64,000 nucleotides of DNA, from positions 474,269 to 538,268 of the forward strand of contig WHVD01000059.1 in NCBI GenBank assembly GCA_015178975.1, written 5' to 3'. The notes beneath the pieces are model-generated. The model did no database searches. It saw nothing but the letters and a program-made list of their open reading frames with translations, and was not told the origin of the DNA. Positions 1 to 11,247 of the stretch are shown piece by piece. Both the position numbers and the translations under genes were made by a program. This stretch comes from Hysterangium stoloniferum (lineage: Eukaryota > Basidiomycota > Agaricomycetes > Hysterangiales > Hysterangiaceae). Numbering within the stretch: position 1 is the stretch's first letter; each line of letters starts with the position of its first letter.

Positions 1-1153
1 ACGCCAATGCTATTTGAAATTGTTGATGAAGTAGAGTAATGGAATATAATATTTTTCCAGGGAGGCCAGCGAAAGCATTCATTGCATGATTATTACAAAC
101 AGATATGTGCTGGACCTGAGCCAAAGGTACCTCAGGGATACCACATCAAAGACTTATATGAATGAGGGATGTGATTATTTGATAAATTCTGCAGGTCTGC
201 CTAGTTGTGATTCTCATGCTGAGAATTTGTTGTGCAGATAAACCCGGCCCACATCCTCCTCTTCAATTTGAGAAAACACAAGACCAAAATACTAGACGAC
301 TACCGCTTCACCGTGTCGCTGATGAACAATCTTGTTTGCCAGCTTAGGCTTTTTATTCGACTGTACCTATCACAGTTTTCTGTTCTCTGAGCAGTGGCAA
401 TGATATAACATTGACGATCGAACATATGTCAAGATATGCGCGAATGAACTCGGACGAGGGAGGAATGATGGGCATAAGCAAATGGCGAATAGGCGTGATC
501 ATCCCCGTAATCCCGACGAATGTGACTAGTCTAGTAGTGAGCAAATATCATCGATCGGCACGAGAACCGAATTGAACAGGCATAATCGGTAGTCTTAGAT
601 CCACGCCAGGGAAATTCATACTCGTGTGCGAGCTTGTAATAAAGATCGGGTGATGTGAGGATTAAGAACTTGAATATTTAGTCTGAATCTTAGTCGTGGA
701 CGGTTATTCCACTATTGTTTTTAAATAAGATCTCGTTCATACTTGGCGGGACCATAGTGGTCGCTTGTGAGGGGAGTACAAATGGCTATCATCCTATAAT
801 GTTATCAATTTTCGCACCGGTTTATGGATCGCATAATATGGGAGATGATAGGCATAATCAAGTACTAGCGTGAAAGCCTTTGTGGCAATAATTTACACTG
901 GAGTTATGTGTAGACATGTTTTCAGCCCGAGTGACGGCTTTCAGAGCAGCACGATCTGACCCTTCATGCCTAGTTGAGATTATCTTAGTTTCTCGTAATT
1001 GCGGTTAGGCACAGAGTCCAGATTGAATCACTCATTGGTTAAGCGCTTGGAAATCAACATGTGACTGAATACTATCGTGATGCTACTCTCAACAACACGA
1101 GCCCTTAGTTACATAAGCATACCCGTTTTTCCCACTGTATGTACAGTGAACCG
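1..1153. other. Unassigned sequence, no gene supported
   Basis: No open frame of useful length and no recognised transposon end. A short + strand stretch at about 60-165 reads as a plausible exon after a TTTCCAG-like acceptor (it includes the peptide KDLYE), and a second open stretch lies at about 240-370. The two are separated by stops and match no family I recognise. They may be fragments of a decayed transposon or gene. Confidence 0.3.
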
Positions 1154-1175
1154 GGGGCTTGGGGGGTCAAGCCCC
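1154..1175. repeat. Perfect 8-bp GC hairpin
   Basis: GGGGCTTG and CAAGCCCC form a perfect 8-bp stem around a G-rich 6-nt loop. The sequence resembles ends of some mobile elements, but no CTRR-type end follows it, so a Helitron terminus is not supported. Confidence 0.5.
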
Positions 1176-1221
1176 ACATAACCCACAACTTTTCTCTACG
1201 TTGACAATTCTAAGTATTTAT

Positions 1222-1935
1222 CAGGGCATGTACTTTGCATTACATAAGGCGTGCGCTAAATTTGCGGGGAAATATTGCTGAAAGTTGCGATCCTTGTAGC
1301 TTTCTCAATAATTGACCAATTGTCTTGTAACTTCATATACATATTCTACTACTAATATATAGTATATTATGATGTTATAACTCCAAAATTTACAGCATTT
1401 TTCCCAAAATTGCAGTCCATTTGAGCTTGCAAACCAATTCATGAGCCAACAGATGTGTCACTCCCAATGAGCTTGTAATATGTTGTTTTACATGTATCAA
1501 GGTAGTAAAAAATGACATTGCCTGGCTTTTGTGGTCAGAGCTAATGTGAGTGAGGTTGCTGAGTAAATGCATACAACTACCCTCATACAGGTTTGCAGCT
1601 GGTATTTAGACAGCAAAAGCCAGGTGCTGTCACTTTTTACTACCTAGATACATGTAAAACAACATCTTACAAGCTCATTGGGAGTGACACATCTGTTGGC
1701 TCATGAATTGGTTTGCAAGCTCAAATGGACTGCAATTTTGGGAAACATGCTGTAGGTCAAATTTTGAAATTATAACATCAAAATATACTAGATATAGTAG
1801 TAAAATATGTATATGAAGTAATATGTATATGAAGTTACAAGACAATTGGTCAAGTATTGAGAAAGCTACAAGGTTCACAACTTTCAGCAATATTTCCCCA
1901 CAAATCTAGCACTCACCTTACATAATGCAAAGCAC
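1222..1935. repeat. Foldback element (long inverted repeat)
   Basis: The left arm (about 1222-1532) and right arm (about 1605-1935) are reverse complements over roughly 310 bp with scattered mismatches. Shared blocks in order include the region beside TTGCATTACATAAGG, the poly-pyrimidine block and a GCCTGGCTTTTG block near the centre. The short spacer (about 1533-1604) holds no gene. This is the structure of a foldback transposon or long-TIR MITE. The short minus-strand open frames inside are mirror images of each other and should not be called genes. Confidence 0.75.
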
Positions 1936-2481
1936 TGTAATTATTTATATATACTTTTTGAATTCATTGAATCTGAAAGGCATACATTAGTCAGTCACTC
2001 TTTGCAACTGGGCCTGAATACTTACTTATGTGCAATAATAATGTGCTCAAACACTACATGAGCAGTCATATGTTAGAATATAGGGCTGTGCGAGCATGCA
2101 TAAGGTGCCACACCAGCAATTTGCCACCCTATTGTTCTTTGAGTTTGGCTAAACCCTTTGTTGCCATATGTCTATTGTTCTCAAGGTGTATATAACTAGT
2201 ATAGATTTCTTGTACTTATACTATCCGTTTGCCTCCTATGAGACACAGAGGGTCAAATGGAAATTATATTCATTATTGCTTGAGATTCACAAGCTTTAAG
2301 ATCTTATTTCAACATCATACATATCTGTCTTGGAATAAGATTTTCACTCTTCTCTGATTTGTTCCTCTTGAAGCATCAACATAAAACTATACATGTGAGA
2401 AGACAGGAGTGTGCAGATGCCAATCCCACTATCTCAAAGATTGACCTCTGACTTATGGATATTCATGTTACCCAAGCCAAC
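1936..2481. other. Spacer before Gypsy-1, no gene
   Basis: AT-rich sequence without a supported coding frame. Its last 5 bp, CCAAC (2477-2481), are the left copy of the Gypsy-1 target-site duplication. Confidence 0.5.
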
Positions 2482-3499
2482 TGTTAGGACTGGAAAATGG
2501 GAACCAGAACACAACCTATAAGTATCTGACTCTCTATATCACATGATCTCACTGCCAGACTCTGCCTGGATAACCCAGACTCTGCCTGGATAACCCAGAC
2601 TCTGCCTGGATAACCCAGACTCTGCCTGGATAACCCAGACTCTGCCTGGATAACCCAGACTCTGCCTGGATAACCCAGACTCTGCCTGGATAACCCAGAC
2701 TCTGCCTGGATAACCCAGACTCTGCCTGGATAACCCAGACTCTGCCTGGATAACCCAGACTCTGCCTGGATAACCCAGACTCTGCCTGGATAACCCAGAC
2801 TCTGCCTGGATAACCCAGACTCTGCCTGGATAACCCAGACTCTGCCTGGATAACCCAGACTCTGCCTGGATAACCCAGACTCTGCCTGGATAACCCAGAC
2901 TCTGCCTGGATAACCCAGACTCTGCCTGGATAACCCAGACTCTGCCTGGATAACCCAGACTCTGCCTGGATAACCCAGACTCTGCCTGGATAACCCAGAC
3001 TCTGCCTGGATAACCCAGACTCTGCCTGGATAACCCAGACTCTGCCTGGATAACCCAGACTCCATTCTATAGGTGCTGACTTTCAGTATTGTACAAACTA
3101 TGCACTGGACCCTGCCCAGATATTCCAGACCCTCTTGTTCTCAATCCATCTTTGCCTGTTTGACATCTGGTTCAGTTTACCACCATGTTTCCCTATCTGT
3201 TTGACATCTGGTTTATTGTGTTATTGTACTCTGGATATGACTTTTTGTATGTCTAAGTTAGTAGTACAATAATCTACTAGTCTATATAGTCCAGTAGTTA
3301 TCTGTTCTGATCAGAAAATTGACTTAGTTTCTACTTGTCTTTTGCTCCCTGCATATTCTCAGAACCTGCAGGTTTCCCATCCACTCCTGTTCAAAATTGG
3401 ACAATGCAATCTGCAAAGGTGCAGCACATACAAGTTGTGTCCTTCCTGGAACTTCTGCAGGTTTCCCCAGAGACCCACCTGTGAGCCCCATGCTTAACA
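2482..3499 (+). repeat. Gypsy-1 5' LTR (1018 bp)
   Basis: TG...CA ends, aligned block by block with the 3' LTR at 10051-10585. The extra length is mostly the 20-bp array at 2561-3060. The conserved block ending in ACTTAG just after 3319 is also present in the 3' LTR and in the Gypsy-2 LTR. Confidence 0.92.
2561..3060. repeat. Minisatellite: 25 perfect copies of a 20-bp unit
   Basis: The unit TCTGCCTGGATAACCCAGAC is repeated 25 times head to tail with no mismatch over 500 bp. The 3' LTR of the same element has the unit only once, with one difference (ACCTGG in place of ACCCAG). The array therefore grew inside one LTR after insertion, and recently. The 193-codon minus-strand open frame across it is a by-product of the repeat. 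Confidence 0.97.
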
Positions 3500-3501
3500 G
3501 T

Positions 3502-3514
3502 ATTTTCTGATCAG
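3502..3514 (+). promoter_or_regulatory. Putative self-priming primer-binding site of Gypsy-1
   Basis: ATTTTCTGATCAG begins 2 nt after the 5' LTR. It is the exact reverse complement of CTGATCAGAAAAT at 3307-3319 within the LTR. No TGG-type tRNA acceptor complement is present here. In Tf1/sushi-like chromoviruses the 5' end of the mRNA itself anneals to such a site to prime reverse transcription. That mechanism is inferred from the complementarity and its recurrence in other LTRs of the window. Confidence 0.65.
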
Positions 3515-3532
3515 ATCTTGCAGATTGCCAAT

Positions 3533-5550
3533 TGTGCCCCCAAGAAAGAAACCATCTCAACAACCAGAGCCTGCTACACTCCAGTCACCACTCATTTTGT
3601 ATACTAGCCAGACATCCAGACACAACCCAGACACCATGGATGAATCCCACTTCAAAGAAATACTGGAGAATCCAGATGCCTCTGAACATGAGGAAGAGTC
3701 CACAGCCCCCAACAAGGGCAAAGGTGTCAGAACAACCACATGTTGAGGACCCCACTTCTGAAGTTTTAGCAGCAGGTTCTAACCCCAACAAACTGTCCAC
3801 CTTTCTCATGCAATGTCACTTCAATTTCTGTGATTGTCCCACTGCATTCTCCACAGACTCCTGAAAAGTCAATTACACACTCTCTTGCCTCTCAGGACCC
3901 ATTTTGAAATGGTTTGAACTGGCTTTTAGCAGAATTACCAAGGAAGAGCCAATTTGGCTTGATGATTGGAATGCATTTGTTGAAGAATTGGAAATGAATT
4001 TTGGCCTGTATGGCCTGATTGGAGAAGCCAAGAATAGCCTCACCAACCTTTGCATGAAGGACAACCAGTGCATCACAGACTATATTGTCCAATTCTGTTA
4101 GGATACACACACAGGCCGGGTTTCCGGAGAAACCCGCGGGATATCCGGTAGGACTTGGATTCAGCTTATAGGCTGCACCCTCGCTAGATCGTGTTGTCCA
4201 ATTTCAAATGGACAGACGGGGATCCTGGGGAGTCCGGGCGGGGTTCGTGGGTCGTAGGTCGTAAGTTGGAGGTTGTGGTTCATGAGTCGGAGGTTGTGGG
4301 TTGTGAGTTGAGATAGTTGAGAGAGATAGATGCGCCGGAGCCCGTGGGCTCCGACTAGTGCGAGCGATGTGAATCAAGTAAGGTTTTTAGAGTGGAAAAT
4401 GTTATTAGATTACTGGGGGGAATCTAAGCTAATTTTCTGACTGGATTGTATGTACAACATCTGCCAGTTTATATAGACCATGGAGTGAATGACATACCAA
4501 ATCCAGTAATAATGAAACGAAACTAACAAAACATAAAACAGGAATAGTAAACACCAAATTGGTGTTAGGAACGGAACGGAACAGAGCGGAGTCCGAATTG
4601 TGACAAAGCATAACCCATAATGGGAAACGGACCTAAATCGTGACAGGTCATTTGACTAAAACAGGAATGGGGCTCGATTAGAGCGGTGACGGGATTCTGA
4701 GCGGGGTCCGGTGACTGATGCGTGGAACGAAGACGGACATAGACAGAGACGGAGTCCGGGGGAAGTCCGGTGACTGATATGTGTCTTAATGAGGTCGAAC
4801 GTAACTAGTCTTGACGTAATGGAGTCCGGGCGGGAAATCCTATAAACAGACGATTGGTGCTTGTAGCGTGTGGGGGCGTACGGGTTAGTGCCCGGAGTCC
4901 AGCGGGATTGTCCAGTCGTAACAAATTCAATAATCTTGCAGCACATTGTCAATGGGGCAATTCCACACTCCACCATCAGTTCTACTTGGGTTTGCCTTCC
5001 CATCTCAAAGATGAAGTCTTGAAAGGTGAGGACAGAAAACCCAACACACTTTCCTGAATGTGCCTCAAAGCTCAAAATGCAGATGCATGTTATTGGGAAT
5101 GTCGAGCGGAAGTTGCCCATGAGACACCTGTGGACAAATCCAGCAAGTCCATAGTGAACAAAACCAACAACAACAATCTGGCTACCAACAATTCAAACTC
5201 CATGCAATCTGACCAGAAGAATCACAGGAAATCTTCCAACAACAACAACAACTCTGGCAATACCAACAAATGTCAGCAATCCAGCAAATCCACTGGAAAG
5301 CCCAACCTTACAGGCAAACTTGGACCTGATGGCAAATTGAACCCCACAAGAAAGACAGCACCATATGGACAATAACCTCTGTCTTTTGTGCAGAAAATCT
5401 GGTCATTATGTCCCAGAATGCCTGATAGCAACAGCTAACTCTGCCAAGGGTTGTACACCAATACTTCCTCCATGGAGTCTCCATCAAAGGAAAAACCAGC
5501 TTCTGATCCAAAAAAAGAGTAAGCAACCCTCTGGACTCCATGCAGGTTGA
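3533..5550 (+). pseudogene. gag: Gypsy-1 gag (capsid/nucleocapsid) pseudogene
   Basis: Structural protein of the retrotransposon particle. The reading starts at a GTG where the related copy at 12512 has ATG (peptide MPPRKKPS), so the start codon appears mutated. A retrotransposon-gag segment follows at 3904-4095 (WLDDWNAFVEELE...) and resumes after the solo LTR insertion at 4929 (GLPSHLKDEVL). A zinc knuckle of the CX2CX4HX4C type (CLLC...GH...C) lies at about 5380-5420. Stops occur near 3744, 3861 and 5055, among others. A protein of the same type is encoded by Gypsy-2 at 32323-33527, which confirms the frame. It is not functional. Confidence 0.85.
4096..4923 (-). mobile_element. Solo LTR B inside Gypsy-1 gag (828 bp)
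   Basis: Starts TGTTAGGATA, ends TCGTAACA, flanked by AATTC at 4091-4095 and 4924-4928. Removing it with one TSD copy rejoins the gag frame. It belongs to the same LTR family as G (20669), H (35238), N (47115) and J (55083), here on the minus strand. No internal region remains, so it is the product of LTR-LTR recombination. Confidence 0.92.
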
Positions 5551-7642
5551 GGATTGCATTAACTCTCTGCACATTCTTGAGTTCACCTGTCTTAATGCAT
5601 CTGCTCTTTGAACTTTGACTCATTATTTGTAAAACTTCTGATATGATCATGAACTCCTTTTTTTGTGTGCTTCTATATTCTGGCTTGACCCATTGTTTTG
5701 TAGATATTGAATTCACTTGAAAAAACATGTTGTCAACCTATTCAATAAACCCAGTTGGCTCTGACTCTTCAATGGTACATTGCACTCTTGGCATAGACAC
5801 CTCCCAGTCACTTCTCTCATGCTCAAGATTTTCTGTAAGAGATCAGGGATTGGGTTCTGAATTCATGGTGGGAACAGGGGTGGTTGTCTGGCTCTGAGGG
5901 TACTGTACAAGTAATTCAGTTATCACCCAAGCTTGCAACCTATCTATCCAGTTCCTGTGTGGAACATCTCAGGTCACTTTTTATGTGATGCAGTTGGACT
6001 CAAGTTGCTCAGTTGTCCTAGGATATAACTGGCTAACCTGACACAATCTGTTGATTGACTGGGTATCAGGCAGTATTCCTTTCTGGACACTTGCAGCACC
6101 CAATATAACTGTATCATCCCCAGCCATTTCAGCACCTGTGGCCTCTATGGTATCTTTGGCTTCACTGGAACCCATGGTATTTCCCTCATTAATGCAGCAG
6201 CTTTTATTAGGGCTACAAAATTGGACAGATCCCAGACATTCACAATCAATTTAAAAATTGATGAAGCAATTGGATGTTTTGTGACTCCAGATTCTGAGCA
6301 CATCACTGACCTAGAAGGTGTCCCAGAAAAATACCATGACTTCACAGATGTTTTTAGTAAGTGAAAAGCTGACCAGCTTCCACCCCAAAGACAGTACAAC
6401 TTAAAAATCAACCTTGAAGATGGGGACCCCTTGGACATATGTATTTACCTGCTGTCCTCCATGGAACTCTCCACCATATGGGATTTCCTGGACAAACACT
6501 TGTCCATAGGTTTCATCCAGCCATCAAAGTCTCCTTTCGGAGCCCATACTTTTGTCAGAAAAAGGATGGATCCCTTAGACTATGCATTGATTTACACAGA
6601 CTCAATGTTGTCACATGGAAAGATAAGTATCTGCTCCCACTTATTTCTGATCTACTCGATGCTCCATGGAATGCCTGGATCTATACCAAGATAGACCTCA
6701 AGCATGCCTACCACTTGGTCTGGATTGCCAAGGGAGATGAGTGGAAAGCTACTTTCCAGACATGTTACAGAGCTTTTGAATGGTTGGTAATGCCCTTTGG
6801 GCTAACCAATGCTCCATCTGTTTTTCAATGTTTTATTAATGATATTTTCTCTGACATGCTTGATGTATGCATCATTGTTTATTTGGATGATATTCTTATC
6901 TACTCCAAGGATCCTGCAGCACATAATAAACAGGTCTGTGAGGTCCTCTGGAGACTCCAACAACATGCTCTATTCACAAATGGTACAAAATGTACTTTTG
7001 GCATGGACTCTGTGGAATATTTGGGTTTCATTATGGGACCCAATGGACTCTGGATGGATGAGGCCAAAGTACAAGTCATCAAAGATTGGCCCAAACCCTG
7101 AAACATTAAAGATATCCAATCTTTCCTCAGCTTTGCCAATTTTTACTGGTGGTTTATCTATGAATATTCTGAGATCATGGTCCCCCTTACTCACCTCACT
7201 CATAATGATGCTCTGTGGAATTTCAATGGTAAGTGTCATGCTGCTTCAATATTTTAAAAGATTATTTTTCTTCAGCTCCCATTCTTTCACACTGGAAGCC
7301 AGGCCTCCCACTGATTGTTGAAATGGATGCCTTGGACTATGCATTGGGAGCCATTTTGTCAATCCAGGACTCTGATGGAGAAATTCACCCTGTCACTTTT
7401 CTCTCCTGGACTTTTACCTGGACCCGAGCTCAATTACAATGTCCATGACAAGGAACTTCTTGGAATTTTTGAAGCAAGCCTTCAAAGTGTGGAGACACTA
7501 TTTGGAGGGTCTGGAGATTCTGGTTGACATTGTAACAGATCACAAAAACCTGGAATATTTTTCAACCATGAAGCTTTTAACCTACTGGCAAGCCTGGTGG
7601 TCTGAATATCTATCTGCCTTTGATATGATCATCCACTTTTGA
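5551..7642 (+). pseudogene. pol: Gypsy-1 pol, protease-RT-RNase H part (pseudogene)
   Basis: Polyprotein that copies the element RNA into DNA. The protease region (about 5590-6250) is badly decayed; a VVLGYNW-like block near 6010-6030 remains. Reverse transcriptase is clear from about 6380 to 7230: a KKDGSLRLCIDLHRLN block, KIDLKHAYH, MPFGLTNAPSVFQ, and the catalytic YLDD at about 6880. A TGA at 7099-7101 interrupts the following connection domain. RNase H (about 7260-7640) keeps VEMDALDYALGA and DKELLGI, with frame changes. Order PR-RT-RH-IN is that of Ty3/gypsy. The copy is dead. Confidence 0.88.
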
Positions 7643-8561
7643 CCCACCCAGCTGCCTTGGCAGAAAACCTGACATTTGGATCAGAGTTTGTATCTCACTT
7701 CTTTAGATCCTTCAGAAAATCCTTGGGCATGAAGTTACACTTCACATCCAGGTATTACCCAGAAGGTGATGGACAAACTGAGTGTGTCAATAAGACACTG
7801 GAACAATATCTCCACATATATTATAACTATCAACAGGACAACTAGAAATCCCTGTTACCCCTTGCAGAATTTGCATACAACAATGCACCCTCAGCCACTA
7901 CTGGCATATCCCTTTTCTTTGCAAATAAGGGTTATAATCCCAATATCATGGTACATCTGGAACAGAATTTGGCCTCCACCTGTGCTCAAGAGTTTGTCAT
8001 GGACCTCAATTAATTCCACCAAGAACTCTGGAAAGCAATAACATTCACCCAAGAACAATATCAATGTTCAGCAGACAAAACCCAGATTCCACCACCTAAC
8101 TTTAAGATTGGTGATGGTGTGTTTGTTAAAGCTCAATTCTTCCAGACTACCATCCCTCTAAAAAACTTGCTGAAAAGTATTTAGGGCCATTTGAAATTAT
8201 AGGATAAGCTGGCTCTGTATCATGGACCCTGTGGCTTCCAGATAGCATGCATGCAGTACACCCAGTATTTCATGTCTCTATGTTAGAACTGTGTACTGCT
8301 AACACTATTCTGAACCACATGCAACCTCTGCCCCCTCTGGTCATTATAGATGGAGAACCTGAGTTTGAAATCTCACAAATTTTAGACTCAAAAATAGATA
8401 ATCATCAATGCACTTGTAAGCTGCGCTACTTGGTCAAGTGGGTGGGTTATGAGGGCACAGATGAAGAAACTTCATGGATTTTGGCCACAGAACTTGCAAA
8501 TGCCATGGAGATTGTTACTGATTTTCATACAGCTTACCCAGTCAAACCAGGACCATTATAA
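7643..8561 (+). pseudogene. Gypsy-1 integrase remnant with C-terminal chromodomain
   Basis: The integrase begins abruptly in the second half of the catalytic core (FGSEFVSHFF..., SRYYPEGDGQTECVN...LEQYL). The HHCC zinc finger and the first catalytic Asp are missing, and RNase H runs straight into this point, so an internal deletion occurred. A TAG at about 7843 and further stops follow. The last segment, 8247-8561, ends with a chromodomain (YLVKWVGYEGTDEETSW), which in chromoviruses directs integration to modified chromatin. This places the element in the chromovirus branch. Confidence 0.85.
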
Positions 8562-8809
8562 TCTCTCTGACTGCACTATCCACAGACCCTGTACATATCT
8601 TGGACTCATCTCATTTTTCCTTGTCACCCCCTATGTCTCTCTTGTTTTTACAGATTTTGACTTGTTTTGATTTCAACTCAAAGTGGATATTCCACAGGGT
8701 TTTCTCATCCTTCACACATGAAAAAAAAAAAAAGAAAGAGAAAACAATTAATATTACAGCTGTCCAGCCTCCACAAACTCCTTATGCAAGTCTTGGACCT
8801 CCTCAGCCC

Positions 8810-9978
8810 TCACAGATATGTCCATCTCCTGCAACCCTTGGAATCCCTGGCCTCAGAATCCTCATAATCCATGTAGTCTTTCAGGAACTCCTGGAATAAC
8901 CCACAGAAGTCCTGAATACAACCTACCAAAGCCCTCCACACATTGTTCCCATCATGTAATAGACCATTTTGAGCCTCAATGCCCACTACAATCCATCCTA
9001 AAGCCTCCTCCATTGCCCCCTGCCTTTCTGCATGACCACCCATTTCCTGGGAACCAGAACCTGAGGCATCTTGCACCAATGAGCACCAATGAGCACTTGG
9101 CTTTCAAGTGCATGCATGGCCATCAGCCTGGGCCCCAACTGGCTTTCCAGAAACAATCCACATTCTGGTCATGACAACCAGAGCACCACAGATCATTTTT
9201 GGTCTCCAGCCAGGCTGGAGCATTTTTCTGGGCCTTCTGTCATTTATAAGTCAGTTGTATATCTGTTGACGACTGTACACTTACTGTACCTTCTGAGGAC
9301 TACCCTATTCCCCTTTGGACTCTGTCTCAACATCCACTACCAGTATTATTAGTAAGGACTTGGACCAAAAGAATCTTTGACTCACCTTTCCCACAGACAC
9401 CATGGATGCCTTGGTGCACTCTGCAGCCACCCAGGCTGCCTTCTTCTCTGCCTCTGCTTTCTTAGCAGCCACCTCTTCCTCTTCCCTTTTCCTCTGCTCC
9501 TCTGCCTCTTTCTGATCTATGGCCAATGCCACCTGCACTAAAGGCACCCCAAGGTTTTTGGAGTTGGAGAACCTTCCAAAAAGCCTACTATTTGGCCAAA
9601 TTTTCTAAGAATTCTTAGAAAATTTGGCCAAAAATTAGGATTTTTAGAAGGTTTTCAAACTCCAAAAACCTTGGGGTGCCTCCAGTGCTGGTACTCCCTC
9701 TCCAATGCCTCCTCCTTCTCCCTGGCCTTCCTCTCCTATTCTTCCCATTGTTGCCACTGTTTTTCATGTTGTGCAAGTATCTGCACAGCTATGAGTGGAG
9801 CCTGGTACATGGACCCCATAGGAGCCCCAGCATTGGTGGTAGTTTTCCACAGTGTGGGTTTTGGTCCCATTTCCTGGATGTTGATGGGGTATGAAAGAAG
9901 AAGAAATTTTATTATTTTCAATATTATATAGGCTCCTTGCATTTGAACTTTGCCTTCCAGATCACCTGACATCTTCAC
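8810..9978 (-). pseudogene. Antisense reading-frame remnant in the Gypsy-1 3' region
   Basis: On the strand opposite gag-pol, open stretches run 9978 to 9736, 9547 to 9305 and 9079 to 8810, separated by the MITE at 9543-9680 and by frame changes. The first ends in a Trp/Gln/Glu-rich block. The second is a strongly charged, coiled-coil-like block (EEQRKREEEEVAAKKAEAEK). The third ends in an acidic stretch (DYMDYEDSE). Together they look like one decayed antisense gene between pol and the 3' LTR. I do not recognise the family, and compositional bias could also explain parts of it. Confidence 0.4.
9543..9680. mobile_element. Foldback MITE (about 138 bp)
   Basis: Near-perfect palindrome: the left arm begins GGCACCCCAAGGTTTTTGGA and the right arm ends with its complement, meeting at AAGAATTCTT around 9610. 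It has no coding capacity. It interrupts the antisense frame of Gypsy-1. A degenerate relative of its left arm is seen at about 20332-20375. Confidence 0.8.
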
Positions 9979-10029
9979 ACATACATGTAACAGACAAACT
10001 CTAATGGGCCCTAAGGCCTTTATGGGATT

Positions 10030-10050
10030 TAGGCCTTAAAGGGAGGGTAC
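10030..10050 (+). promoter_or_regulatory. Polypurine tract of Gypsy-1
   Basis: A purine-rich run (TTAAAGGGAGGGTAC) lies immediately before the 3' LTR, the expected primer for plus-strand DNA synthesis. Confidence 0.6.
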
Positions 10051-10585
10051 TGTTAGGACTGGGAACCTGCTGGGAACTAGAATGTGACCTATAAGTATCT
10101 GACTCTCTATATCACACAATCTCACCACCAGACTCTGCCTGGATAACCTGGACTCCATTCTATACATGCTGACTCTCTGTATTGTATGAACTACACACCA
10201 AACCCCACATGGATATTCTGGACCCCCTTGTTCTCAATCCATCTTTGCCCATTTGTCATCTGGTTCAGTTTACCACCACATTTCCCTATCTGTTTGACAT
10301 CTGGTTTATTGTGTTATTGTACTCTGGATATATCTTTTTGTATGTCTAAGTTAGTAGTAACAATAATCTACTAGTCTATATAGTCCAGTAGTTATCTGTA
10401 CATACAATCTGATCAGAAAATCAACTTAGTTTCTACTTGTCTTTTGCTCCCTGCATATTCTTGGAACCAATGGGTTTCCCATCTGCTCCTGTTTGAAATT
10501 GGACAATGTGATCTGCGAAGGTGCAGCACATAAGCTGAAGCTGCAGGTTTCCCCAGAGACCCACCCATGAGCCCTATGCTTAACA
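10051..10585 (+). repeat. Gypsy-1 3' LTR (535 bp)
   Basis: TGTTAGGACT...GCTTAACA, followed by the right TSD CCAAC. It contains a single copy of the 20-bp unit that is repeated 25 times in the 5' LTR. CTGATCAGAAAAT at 10409-10421 is retained. Confidence 0.92.
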
Positions 10586-10698
10586 CCAACCTGGACACTG
10601 CTGAAAATGCAATTCAAGTCACAATTGTTTTGGAGCTGGAATAGGTGTTATTCAAGGGATGAATGTTAGCTCTATGACCTTCACTCAAAGTACTCTGT

Positions 10699-11166
10699 TG
10701 TTAAGTGCAGGAAGCCTACCCAAATTTTCTGGTAAATATTCTGAGGACATTCCAGAAATAGTCTGAAGAGTTTCTGGGAAATAGTCCAGGGAATAGTCTG
10801 CCGAGTTCCAGGAAATTGTCTGGGGGTATCAGAATATTACCAGGGTACAAGAAGGATGTTAATTTCTGGATCTCTGGGCAGAATTTCCAGTGGATATTCC
10901 AGACACTTCCAAGAATGTGTCCATGGAGTTCCAGAGAATTAGTCTGGGAGTATAATAAAATCTATTTGGAAATGTTTCCAAACTAAGCATACAATAACAA
11001 GTCAGATAAATGAGGAACAAGGATGGGGAAAGATCAGGGAATAAGAGCAAGAATAATAAACAAACAAATGAACATCTGTTAACCAGTCAGTTACCAAATG
11101 TGGAACAAAGGAAAGGAGTCAGAATATCCACAGATATATGATATTATCCAGAAATGGATCCTAACA
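10699..11166 (-). mobile_element. LTR V fragment or decayed solo LTR
   Basis: Begins TGTTAAGTGCAG and ends near CCTAACA on the plus strand, which matches the reversed ends of the local LTR families. The interior shares the 'gtttctgggaaatagtcc'-type repeats of family K/O. No matching 5-bp duplication is seen, so its borders are less certain. The sequence on either side (10591-10698 and 11167-11242) holds nothing I can identify. Confidence 0.5.
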
Positions 11167-11247
11167 CTAAATGATTAGGTGAGTGTATTTTCAGGAAAGC
11201 CATGGGTTCCAGATAAGTCAGAACATTGGCATAGAGAAGTTACAAGG

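Larger units (their letters stand above)
2482..10585 (+). mobile_element. Gypsy-1: complete, dead Ty3/gypsy chromovirus
   Basis: The element is bounded by two LTRs that start TGTTAGGACT and end CTTAACA, and is flanked by the same 5-bp duplication, CCAAC, at 2477-2481 and 10586-10590. In order it carries a 5' LTR, a self-priming-type primer site, gag with a CCHC knuckle, protease remnant, reverse transcriptase, RNase H, a truncated integrase, a chromodomain, an antisense frame, a purine tract and a 3' LTR. Stops and frameshifts break every domain. It was later hit by solo LTR B (4096-4923) in gag and by a foldback MITE (9543-9680). The LTRs differ in length (1018 vs 535 bp), largely because of a tandem array in the 5' copy. 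Confidence 0.92.

Noticed and set aside
1154-1175. Helitron 3' end
   Set aside because: The hairpin is present but no CTRR end follows at the right distance, and no Rep/helicase sequence is nearby.
2484-3065. 193-codon minus-strand protein of repeated SGLSRQSLGYPGRVWVIQAE units
   Set aside because: It is the translation of the 20-bp DNA array; a 20-bp unit gives a 60-nt reading period. The array is absent from the partner LTR, so no gene is supported.
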